From Pseudomonas kielensis (GTDB lineage: Bacteria > Pseudomonadota > Gammaproteobacteria > Pseudomonadales > Pseudomonadaceae), in the NCBI RefSeq assembly GCF_014236655.1, contig NZ_JACMYG010000013.1:1-64000 (forward strand): DNA of 64,000 nt. The letters run 5' to 3'. A program made the translations under genes and the position numbers. Below, piece after piece: positions 57,486 through 64,000 of this stretch (position 1 is its first letter; each line of letters opens with the position of its first letter). Below the pieces are notes generated by a model. It searched no databases and was not told where the DNA came from. It worked only from the letters and a program-made list of their open reading frames with translations.

Positions 57486-58939
57486 CAGCGATCCCCCTGT
57501 TTGCCCAGATGCTCGCGGGCCATGTCGTGCAGTGAGCGGGCGGCCGGTTTTGGCGCGCTGTGGTTTTGCGTCCAGGGGCCAACGTTGTTCGGCGTGAGCG
57601 CGCGCAGGCGGGTGGCGAAGAAGCCGAACAGCCGATACAGGGTCGGCGAGCTGTTGAGCCTGGCCCAGGCGTTCCAGATGAAACGCTCTTTGCGCGAGTA
57701 CTTGCTGCCCTGGCCGCGCATGACGGGGTGCGGGCTGTCTGGCGCCTTGACGTTCTCTTCGCGCAGGCGGCGCAGCAGGGCCGGGATCGGGATTTTCACC
57801 GGGCACACTTCACCGCAGGCGCCACACAGGGAGGACGCGCTCGGGTGGTCCGGGACTTTCGCCAGGCCGACCATGTGCGGGGTGATGATCTTGCCGATCG
57901 GCCCAGGGTAGACCTCGCCATAGGCGTGGCCGCCGATGCGGGTGTAGACCGGGCAGTGGTTCATGCAGGCACCGCAGCGGATGCAGTTGAGCGTCTGGCG
58001 CAGTTCGCTGTCGGCGAAGGCCTGGCTGCGGCCGTTGTCCAGCAGCACCAGGTGCACTTGCTGCGGACCATCGAGTTCGTGGGCCTGACGCGGACCGGAG
58101 ATCATGTTGACGTAGGTGGTGATCGGCTGGCCAAGGGCCGAGCGGGTCAGCAGCGACAGCAGCGGGACGACGTCGCGCAGGTTCTCGACGACTTTCTCGA
58201 TCCCGGTGACGGCGATATGCACTGGTGGCACGGTGGTCGACATGCGGCCGTTGCCTTCGTTTTCCACCAGCAGCAGGGTGCCGGTTTCGGCCACGGCGAA
58301 GTTGACGCCGGAGACGCCGATGTCGGCTTCGAAGAATTTCTGGCGCAAGACTTTGCGCCCGATCTGAATGAGTTGGTCAACGTCCTTGGTGTACTCCACG
58401 CCAAGTTTGTCGTGGAACAAGGACGCGACCTGACCGGCATTCTTGTGGATCGCCGGCATAATAATGTGTGAAGGCTTCTCGTGGTCGAGCTGGACGATGA
58501 ACTCGCCCATGTCCGATTCCAGGCATTCAATGCCCTGTTCAGCGAGGACATGGTTCATCTCCATCTCTTCGCTGACCATCGATTTGCCCTTGATCACTTG
58601 CCGCGCCTCGTGAGCGCGGATGATCTTGAGGACGATGCCATTGGCCTCGTCCACCGTTTCCGCCCAGTGCACGGTCACACCGTTGCGGGTCAGGTTCTGT
58701 TCAAGTTGCTCGAGCAGGTCGGGCAGCTTGGATAACGCGCGGGCGCGGACAGCATTGCCCAGCGCGCGCAAATGTTCTCTTTCGTGGGCATCGCTGAAGG
58801 ACGCTGCCCGTTTTGTCATCAGTGAATCCATCGCAGTGCGAAAGTTGTTTCGCAGTTGCTTGTCGTCCAAGGCCTTGTGAGCCCGGGCGCGAAAATCTTC
58901 GTCGACGCTGACCGTCGGAATAATCGTGGAAGTGCTCAT
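57485..58939 (-). CDS. lutB: L-lactate utilisation iron-sulfur protein B
   Basis: 484 aa from the ATG at 58939, behind GGAGGTG. A LUD domain (~60-290) is followed by two 4Fe-4S motifs, CIRCGACMNHCP and CGACGEVCPVKIP. It is the electron-transfer subunit of LutABC. Its start overlaps the lutA stop by four bases. Confidence 0.93.
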   Translation of the reverse strand: MSTSTIIPTVSVDEDFRARAHKALDDKQLRNNFRTAMDSLMTKRAASFSDAHEREHLRALGNAVRARALSKLPDLLEQLEQNLTRNGVTVHWAETVDEANGIVLKIIRAHEARQVIKGKSMVSEEMEMNHVLAEQGIECLESDMGEFIVQLDHEKPSHIIMPAIHKNAGQVASLFHDKLGVEYTKDVDQLIQIGRKVLRQKFFEADIGVSGVNFAVAETGTLLLVENEGNGRMSTTVPPVHIAVTGIEKVVENLRDVVPLLSLLTRSALGQPITTYVNMISGPRQAHELDGPQQVHLVLLDNGRSQAFADSELRQTLNCIRCGACMNHCPVYTRIGGHAYGEVYPGPIGKIITPHMVGLAKVPDHPSASSLCGACGEVCPVKIPIPALLRRLREENVKAPDSPHPVMRGQGSKYSRKERFIWNAWARLNSSPTLYRLFGFFATRLRALTPNNVGPWTQNHSAPKPAARSLHDMAREHLGKQGDR

Positions 58940-59760
58940 CGGGCACCTCCGGTTCGCTGCCAGAGGAAGCTGGCCAGGTGTTGGCCACGCAACGCTGCTT
59001 GTTGTTTCTCCAGCGAGCCGTTGATGTTCATCAAGCAACCGCAGTCGGCACTGAGTACCTGGTGCGCACCGGATTCCTTCAACGCGCGGGTCTTGTCCGC
59101 CACCATCGCGCCGGAAATGTCTGGCATACGGACGCTGAACGTCCCGCCAAAGCCACAACATTCACTTTCGTGATCGTGATTGACCCGTTCCACGTTGCTC
59201 AGTTGCGCCAACAACTCGCGACCGTGCAGGTGGGTGTTCATCTCGCGGCGTGCCGAGCACGACGTGTGCAGGGCCACCTTGACCGGTGCGCCGCTGTCCT
59301 TGAGCTGCACCTTGCAGACAAACAGCAGGAACTCGGCCAATTCATACGTCCGGGCGGCGAGCGCCTGGACTTGTTGCAGCGTATCCGGCTCGTCCTTGAA
59401 CAGGTCGGCGTAGTGTTCGCGCAGCATGCCGGCGCAGGAACCCGACGGCACGACCACCGGATAATCCCCGGCAAACAACGCCAATTGCGAGCGCGCCACG
59501 GTCCGTGCCTGCTCGGTGTAACCCGAGGTGTAGGCCGGTTGTCCGCAGCAGCTTTGGCCTTGCGGGTACTCCACGCGAATGCCTTCGCGCTCCAGCAGGT
59601 GAATCGCGTCCATCCCGGCTTCGGGATAGAACAGGTCGACCACACACGTGCCGAACAGGTAGACCCGTGGCGGTTTTTCGCTGGGGTACTGGCGCGGTTC
59701 TGGCAGTGGCGGGGCAACGCGGGTCGCGTTCGGCACGGCGTTGTAGAAAAGCTCGCTCAT
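58936..59760 (-). CDS. lutA: L-lactate utilisation protein A
   Basis: 274 aa from the ATG at 59760 (CCGGAG upstream). It has two cysteine-rich CCG domains (GQSCCGQPAYTSG and SECCGFGGTFSV), as in LutA/GlpC-type proteins that bind Fe-S clusters. It is the first gene of lutABC, 142 bp after lldP. Confidence 0.93.
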   Translation of the reverse strand: MSELFYNAVPNATRVAPPLPEPRQYPSEKPPRVYLFGTCVVDLFYPEAGMDAIHLLEREGIRVEYPQGQSCCGQPAYTSGYTEQARTVARSQLALFAGDYPVVVPSGSCAGMLREHYADLFKDEPDTLQQVQALAARTYELAEFLLFVCKVQLKDSGAPVKVALHTSCSARREMNTHLHGRELLAQLSNVERVNHDHESECCGFGGTFSVRMPDISGAMVADKTRALKESGAHQVLSADCGCLMNINGSLEKQQAALRGQHLASFLWQRTGGAR

Positions 59761-59902
59761 CAGGCGTGTCTCCGGGTGGTCCCGGTTATCCGTCCGCTGC
59801 GGTTGCTGACTGTAAAGCGACAAGCTTTCAGCAACCTTGCAGACCGGGTTGTGAGTTGCAGACGCCGCAGGCGGGCCACGGCGTCGGTTCTTTCGCTGTT
59901 AC

Positions 59903-61597
59903 TTAGTGCACCAGCATGCCAGTGAACCAATAGGCCTGGGCCAGTGTGATCAGGCCGACAATGGTTGCAAAGAATAGGCTGTGCTTGAGGGTGAAGCGGA
60001 ACAGGTCCGACTCTTTGCCCACCAGGCCGGTCGCGGCGCAGGCCACGGCGATCGATTGTGGCGAGATCATTTTTCCGGTCACGCCGCCGCTGGTGTTGGC
60101 GGCCACGAGCAAGGTGTCGCTGACGCCGATCTGGTGCGCGGTGGTTGCCTGCAGCGAACTGAACAGGGCATTGGAGGAGGTGTCCGAACCAGTGAGGAAC
60201 ACGCCCAGCCAGCCGAGGAACGGCGAGAAGAACGGGAACGCCGCGCCGGTGCCGGCCAGGACCAGGGCCATGGTCGACGACATGCCCGAGTAGTTGGTGA
60301 CGAAGGCGAAGGCCAGCACCATACCGATCGAAAGGATCGGCCAGCGCAGTTCGTAGAAGGTTTCCTTCAAAGTGGTCAGACCAGTTTTGAAGTTGATCTT
60401 CAGTACCCACATCGAGATCAGTGCGGAGAAGAAGATCGCCGTGCCGGTCGCCGAAATCGGGTCCAGCTTGAACACCGCAGGAATGGCCGTCGGGTTGGTG
60501 ACGATCGGGGCGACCTTGATCACCATCTGGTCCAGGTGCGGGATGGCGAAGTTGAACACCCAGCTGTACATCGAGCCGCCCGCGGCAAACATTGCCTTGA
60601 AGGGCTTGAGGGTCCAGATGGTCACCAGCACGGTGAGGATCAGGAACGGCGACCAGGCCTTGATGATTTCACCCAGGCTGTAGGGCGAAGCCACGCTGGT
60701 GCGTTTCTGTCCGAAACCACCGGCGCTGGCGGTGACTACGGCGTCCGAGGTGACACCAGCGATCTGCGCGCCAGCGGTACGTTTAGGCTGCCAGACCTTG
60801 AGGAACAGGGTCAGGGAAATCAGGCTGGCCAGGGCCGAGGTGATGTCCGGCAGTTCCGGGCCGATGAAGTTGGAGGTGAAGTACTGGGTGATGGCGAAGC
60901 TCAGGCCAGCGACCAGGGCGGCCGGCCAGGTTTCCCGCACGCCGCGCATGCCGTCCATCATGAATACCAGCCAGAACGGCACGAACAGCGACAGCAGTGG
61001 CAGTTGGCGGCCAGTCATGGCGCCGATCTTGAAGGCGTCGATGCCTGTCACCTGGCCGGCGACGATGATCGGGATGCCCAGTGCGCCAAACGCCACGGGG
61101 GCGGTGTTGGCAATCAGGCACAGGCCGGCGGCGTACAGCGGGTTGAAGCCAAGGCCGACCAGTAGGGCGGCGGTAATGGCCACTGGTGCGCCGAAGCCTG
61201 CCGCACCTTCGAGGAAGGCACCGAAGCAGAAGCCGATCAGCAGCACTTGCAGGCGCTGGTCATCGGTAATCGACAGCACTGAGCTGCGGATCACTTCGAA
61301 CTGGCCGCTCTTGACCGTGAGTTTGTAGAGGAACACGGCGGCCACGATGATCCAGGCAATGGGCCACAGTCCGTAGGCGAAACCATAACCGGCGGCGGCG
61401 AACGCCATGTCGACCGGCATCTGGAAGGCAAAGATCGCCACCAGGATCGACAACGCCAGGGTGATGCTGCCGGCGACGTGTCCTTTGAGGCGGAACACGG
61501 CCAGAGCCAGGAAGAAAAATACGATGGGGATAACGGCCGCGAGCGCGGACAAGCCGAGACTGCCGAGCGGGCTGTAGAGCTGTTGCCAGGTTTGCAT
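59903..61597 (-). CDS. lldP: L-lactate permease
   Basis: 564 aa, the usual length, with ~13 membrane helices. Family stretches such as [20 protein letters not shown] and [16 protein letters not shown] are present. It imports lactate (and glycolate) with protons. It is the first gene of the operon under LldR control; the palindromic operator is 52 bp upstream. Confidence 0.95.
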   Translation of the reverse strand: MQTWQQLYSPLGSLGLSALAAVIPIVFFFLALAVFRLKGHVAGSITLALSILVAIFAFQMPVDMAFAAAGYGFAYGLWPIAWIIVAAVFLYKLTVKSGQFEVIRSSVLSITDDQRLQVLLIGFCFGAFLEGAAGFGAPVAITAALLVGLGFNPLYAAGLCLIANTAPVAFGALGIPIIVAGQVTGIDAFKIGAMTGRQLPLLSLFVPFWLVFMMDGMRGVRETWPAALVAGLSFAITQYFTSNFIGPELPDITSALASLISLTLFLKVWQPKRTAGAQIAGVTSDAVVTASAGGFGQKRTSVASPYSLGEIIKAWSPFLILTVLVTIWTLKPFKAMFAAGGSMYSWVFNFAIPHLDQMVIKVAPIVTNPTAIPAVFKLDPISATGTAIFFSALISMWVLKINFKTGLTTLKETFYELRWPILSIGMVLAFAFVTNYSGMSSTMALVLAGTGAAFPFFSPFLGWLGVFLTGSDTSSNALFSSLQATTAHQIGVSDTLLVAANTSGGVTGKMISPQSIAVACAATGLVGKESDLFRFTLKHSLFFATIVGLITLAQAYWFTGMLVH

Positions 61598-61648
61598 ATG
61601 GGGTGGCCCCTAATTGTTGTTGGTCAGGCACTGATCGCGTTCTTGGAT

Positions 61649-61665
61649 AATTGGTAAGACCAATT
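61649..61665. promoter_or_regulatory. LldR operator
   Basis: AATTGGT-AAG-ACCAATT is a perfect palindrome. It matches the known operator class of FadR-family lactate regulators (LldR/PdhR, TTGGT-N3-ACCAA). It is in the lldP-lldR intergenic region, just downstream of the likely lldP promoter, so binding should block transcription until lactate is present. Confidence 0.85.
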
Positions 61666-61682
61666 TACAATCGCTGTGGGCT

Positions 61683-61712
61683 AGGTTAAAAGCCTTGTGG
61701 GTGGTGTGTCAA
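61683..61712 (-). promoter_or_regulatory. Putative lldP promoter
   Basis: On the minus strand TTGACA (61712-61707) is followed after 18 bases by TAACCT (61688-61683). The -35 box is perfect and the -10 box weak. The operator lies 18-34 bases downstream of the -10 box. Confidence 0.4.
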
Positions 61713-61857
61713 TTTGCCGCCTTAAAACTTTTGTCGAATGAGCGGTGCAGGGGGCATCTGATCCGCTCGATCAAATGTGCTCTGGTAGGTGCTGGCGCGG
61801 CGTCTATAGGCCAGAATAGAGAGCCCGGCGAGCCGTCGGGATGGTGGAGAATGAGTT

Positions 61858-62625
61858 ATGGGGTTTGATCAGGTTCGTCAGCGCCGTTTGTCTGACGATA
61901 TTGTCGAGCAGCTCGAGGGGATGATTCTCGAGGGCACGCTGAAGTCCGGTGAGCGGTTGCCGGCAGAGCGCGCCTTGGCCGAACAGTTTGGGGTGTCGCG
62001 ACCTTCGCTGCGTGAGGCCATCCAGAAATTGACGGCCAAGGGCTTGCTGGTCAGTCGCCAGGGCGGCGGCAACTATGTGGTCGAATCCCTGGGCTCGACC
62101 TTCAGCGACCCCCTGCTGCACCTGCTGGAAAGCAACCCTGAAGCTCAGCGTGATTTGCTGGAATTTCGCCACACCCTGGAAGCTTCATGCGCCTACTACG
62201 CCGCGTTGCGGGCGACTGAGGTCGATCGTCAGCGATTGACGGCGGCGTTCGAAGCGTTGCAGGACTGCTACACCCGTCACGATGAGGTGAGTCGGGCGGA
62301 GGAGGGGGCGGCGGACGCCAGGTTTCACTTGGCGATTGCCGAGGCCAGCCACAACGCCGTGTTGCTGCACACCATTCGTGGGCTATTTGATCTGCTCAAG
62401 CGCAACGTGGTGACCAACATCGGCGGCATGTACCAGCAACGCACGGAAACCCGCGACATGCTGATCACTCAGCACCGGGAGCTGTACCTGGCGATTATCG
62501 AAGGGCGCGCCGAGCAGGCACGGGAGGTTTCCAGCCGCCATATCCTGTATGTGCAGGAAGTGCTGGAAGAGGTGCGGCAGCAAGTGCAGCGCGAAGCTCG
62601 GGCGGAGCGGCGCAAGGGGATGTGA
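61858..62625 (+). CDS. lldR: FadR-type GntR regulator of lactate use
   Basis: 255 aa. A winged helix-turn-helix (ERLPAERALAEQFGVSRPSL) is followed by an FCD ligand domain with metal-binding residues (FHLAIAEASHN). It is divergent from lldP with the operator between, so it is expected to repress lldP-lutABC-dld in the absence of lactate. Confidence 0.92.
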   Translation: MGFDQVRQRRLSDDIVEQLEGMILEGTLKSGERLPAERALAEQFGVSRPSLREAIQKLTAKGLLVSRQGGGNYVVESLGSTFSDPLLHLLESNPEAQRDLLEFRHTLEASCAYYAALRATEVDRQRLTAAFEALQDCYTRHDEVSRAEEGAADARFHLAIAEASHNAVLLHTIRGLFDLLKRNVVTNIGGMYQQRTETRDMLITQHRELYLAIIEGRAEQAREVSSRHILYVQEVLEEVRQQVQREARAERRKGM

Positions 62626-62629
62626 GCAT

Positions 62630-62660
62630 GATCGTTCCCGCGCAGGGCGTGGGAACGATC
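62630..62660. terminator. Convergent terminator palindrome
   Basis: GATCGTTCCC (62630-62639) pairs with GGGAACGATC (62651-62660). It lies between the convergent lldR and smpB genes and can serve both. There is no T-run; this CGTTCCC..GGGAACG palindrome type is common between Pseudomonas genes. Confidence 0.55.
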
Positions 62661-62674
62661 CATTCAAGGGGGAG

Positions 62675-63157
62675 TCAGTCTTCCTTGCCCTTGTTGCGCA
62701 CCGCGCGCTGCAGCTCGCGGCCGGCATCACGTTCGCGCTCGGTATCGCGCTTGTCGTATTCCTTCTTGCCCTTGCCCAGAGCGATCTCGCACTTGACCAT
62801 GTGCTTGCTCCAGTACCAGGACAGGCATACGCACGCATAGCCTTTTTGCTGCACGGCAGCCGCCAGCTTTTCCAGCTCGCGCCGGTTGAGCAGCAGTTTG
62901 CGGGTGCGCACCGGGTCGGCAATGACGTGGGTGCTCGCGGTCATCAGGGGCGTGATGTGGCTGCCGAGCAGCCAGGCTTCGCCATCCTTGAGCAGCACAT
63001 AACTGTCTACCAGTTGCAGCTTGCTCGCCCGCAGACTTTTTACTTCCCAGCCGGCCAGGACCAGACCAGCCTCGAACCGATGTTCGATGAAGTAATCGTG
63101 TCGCGCCTTTTTATTCTGCGCGATGGTCCCTGTTGGGTGTTTCTTCTGTTTAGCCAT
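62675..63157 (-). CDS. smpB: tmRNA-binding protein SmpB
   Basis: 160 aa from the ATG at 63157 ([10 protein letters not shown]). Core stretch [19 protein letters not shown] and the basic C-terminal tail ([10 protein letters not shown]..) that enters the empty mRNA channel are present. It works with the tmRNA encoded at 53021-53417. The ten extra upstream codons lack a ribosome-binding site. Confidence 0.97.
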   Translation of the reverse strand: MAKQKKHPTGTIAQNKKARHDYFIEHRFEAGLVLAGWEVKSLRASKLQLVDSYVLLKDGEAWLLGSHITPLMTASTHVIADPVRTRKLLLNRRELEKLAAAVQQKGYACVCLSWYWSKHMVKCEIALGKGKKEYDKRDTERERDAGRELQRAVRNKGKED

Positions 63158-63274
63158 AGGGGCGGCATTATAGGCAGTTGCGCGCAAGTCGGCTACGGGG
63201 ATCCTGCGTGCTTGAGCGCATTGAGTGAATCCCGGACAATGCGCCCTCTTTTTTAATGGTTGGGCGTAGTGTCG

Positions 63275-64000
63275 ATGTCGTCAGACAAGGTTTCAGTCCA
63301 CGGTAGTTGGGCGAGCCGTTGGGTATTCATACTCGCTGCAACCGGCTCGGCCGTGGGCCTGGGGAGCATCTGGAAATTCCCCTACATGGTCGGCGTCTAT
63401 GGCGGCGGTGCGTTTGTCCTGGTGTTCCTGGCGTGTATCGCGTTGATTGGCCTGCCGGTGATGCTGGCGGAAACCCTGATCGGTCGCCGGGCCCGGCAGA
63501 GTCCGGCGAATGCCTTGAAGGTGCTGGCGCTGGAGGCGGGGCATTCGGCGAAATGGTCCTGGGGGGCATTTGCCGGGATGATCACGGCGCTGCTGATCCT
63601 GTCTTTTTACAGCGTGGTGGGCGGCTGGTCCCTGGATTACATCATCAGCATGGGCCGGGGGGACTTCCAGGGCGTGGCGGCCGATCAGGTCGGTGCCTAC
63701 TTTGAGGGGGTGATCGCCAACCCGTGGCGCCTGACACTCTGGCATAGCCTGTTCATGCTGCTATCGGCAGCTGTCATCGCCAAGGGCGTGGTGGCGGGGC
63801 TGGAGCGCAGCCTGCGGATCATGATGCCGCTGCTGTTCGTGATGCTCCTGGTGTTGCTGGGCTACAGCATGACCACCGGGCATTTCATGGAGGGCGTGCA
63901 TTTCATGTTCGACTTCGATTCGGCGAAAGTCCTTGGCGGCCTGTTGCCCGCGATGGGGCATGCGTTCTTTTCCCTGAGCGTGGGCGTGGGCTCGATCATG
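63275..64000 (+). CDS. Sodium-dependent transporter (NSS family), 5' part
   Basis: 242 codons are visible; the gene runs off the window. The first helix has the sodium-binding signature [18 protein letters not shown] (~19-36), followed by GGGAFVLVF, as in bacterial LeuT/MhsT-like symporters for amino acids. At least six membrane segments are seen. The ATG at 63275 is preferred; a GTG two codons upstream is possible. The substrate is not clear. Confidence 0.9.
   Translation, partial: MSSDKVSVHGSWASRWVFILAATGSAVGLGSIWKFPYMVGVYGGGAFVLVFLACIALIGLPVMLAETLIGRRARQSPANALKVLALEAGHSAKWSWGAFAGMITALLILSFYSVVGGWSLDYIISMGRGDFQGVAADQVGAYFEGVIANPWRLTLWHSLFMLLSAAVIAKGVVAGLERSLRIMMPLLFVMLLVLLGYSMTTGHFMEGVHFMFDFDSAKVLGGLLPAMGHAFFSLSVGVGSIM

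Overview
The window reads as chromosomal DNA of a Pseudomonas, most likely of the P. fluorescens group. The grounds are the OprD-type porins, the GC-rich codon use, the REP-like sequences (variants of a GCGGGCAAGCCCGC-type core), the kynurenine/3-hydroxyanthranilate genes and the lactate locus. No rRNA or tRNA genes were seen. The one stable RNA is tmRNA (ssrA, 53021-53417, minus). Its protein partner gene smpB lies about 9 kb away.

Layout. (1) 0.4-5.2 kb: a secreted S1/P1-nuclease/phospholipase C-like protein, a DUF1302 protein and a DUF1329 protein. (2) 5.5-9.1 kb: a chemoreceptor, a PAP2 phosphatase, and a small membrane protein coupled to a 21-codon remnant that looks like the start of a PAAR gene. 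(3) 9.2-15.2 kb: a peptide/ester uptake and hydrolysis set (CocE/NonD hydrolase, YfcC-type permease, LysR regulator, divergent OprD porin). The regulator's probable two-part operator occurs twice with identical spacing. (4) 15.2-16.7 kb: an ArnT-like glycosyltransferase. (5) 17.0-24.0 kb, plus strand: kynureninase, an amino-acid permease, an OprD porin, an LVIVD-repeat protein and a general porin. These converge on (6) 24.3-32.5 kb, minus strand: a complete 3-hydroxyanthranilate meta-cleavage operon (nbaE-H-J-I-G-F-C-D order) with a LysR regulator. Together, 5 and 6 would take (3-hydroxy)kynurenine to pyruvate and acetyl-CoA. No kynurenine 3-monooxygenase or tryptophan dioxygenase gene is in the window. 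(7) 32.7-35.0 kb: a YciI-like protein, a LysR regulator, a MAPEG protein and an unknown.

(8) About 35.2-53.0 kb is a genomic island in the 3' end of ssrA. It carries a P4-type integrase beside ssrA, near-identical paired GGAATACC arm sites at both ends, and a decayed 16-bp copy of the ssrA 3' end at the far boundary. From left to right it holds: a Cas2-like protein behind a promoter flanked by twin palindromes; a type I restriction-modification locus with two specificity subunits (one single-TRD, one full) and broken HAD and RhuM genes; a YgjP-like metallopeptidase; a compact integrase/DUF3987 operon that looks like a nested mobile element; and a DUF262/HNH (GmrSD-like) defence gene with a broken AbiEii toxin gene, bracketed by inverted arrays of 23-bp repeats that resemble IS21-family ends.

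(9) 53.5-62.6 kb: a small secreted protein, then a lactate-utilisation locus (lldP-lutABC-dld, minus strand) under a divergent LldR with a perfect operator palindrome. (10) 62.7-64 kb: smpB and the 5' part of a sodium-dependent NSS-family transporter that runs off the window.
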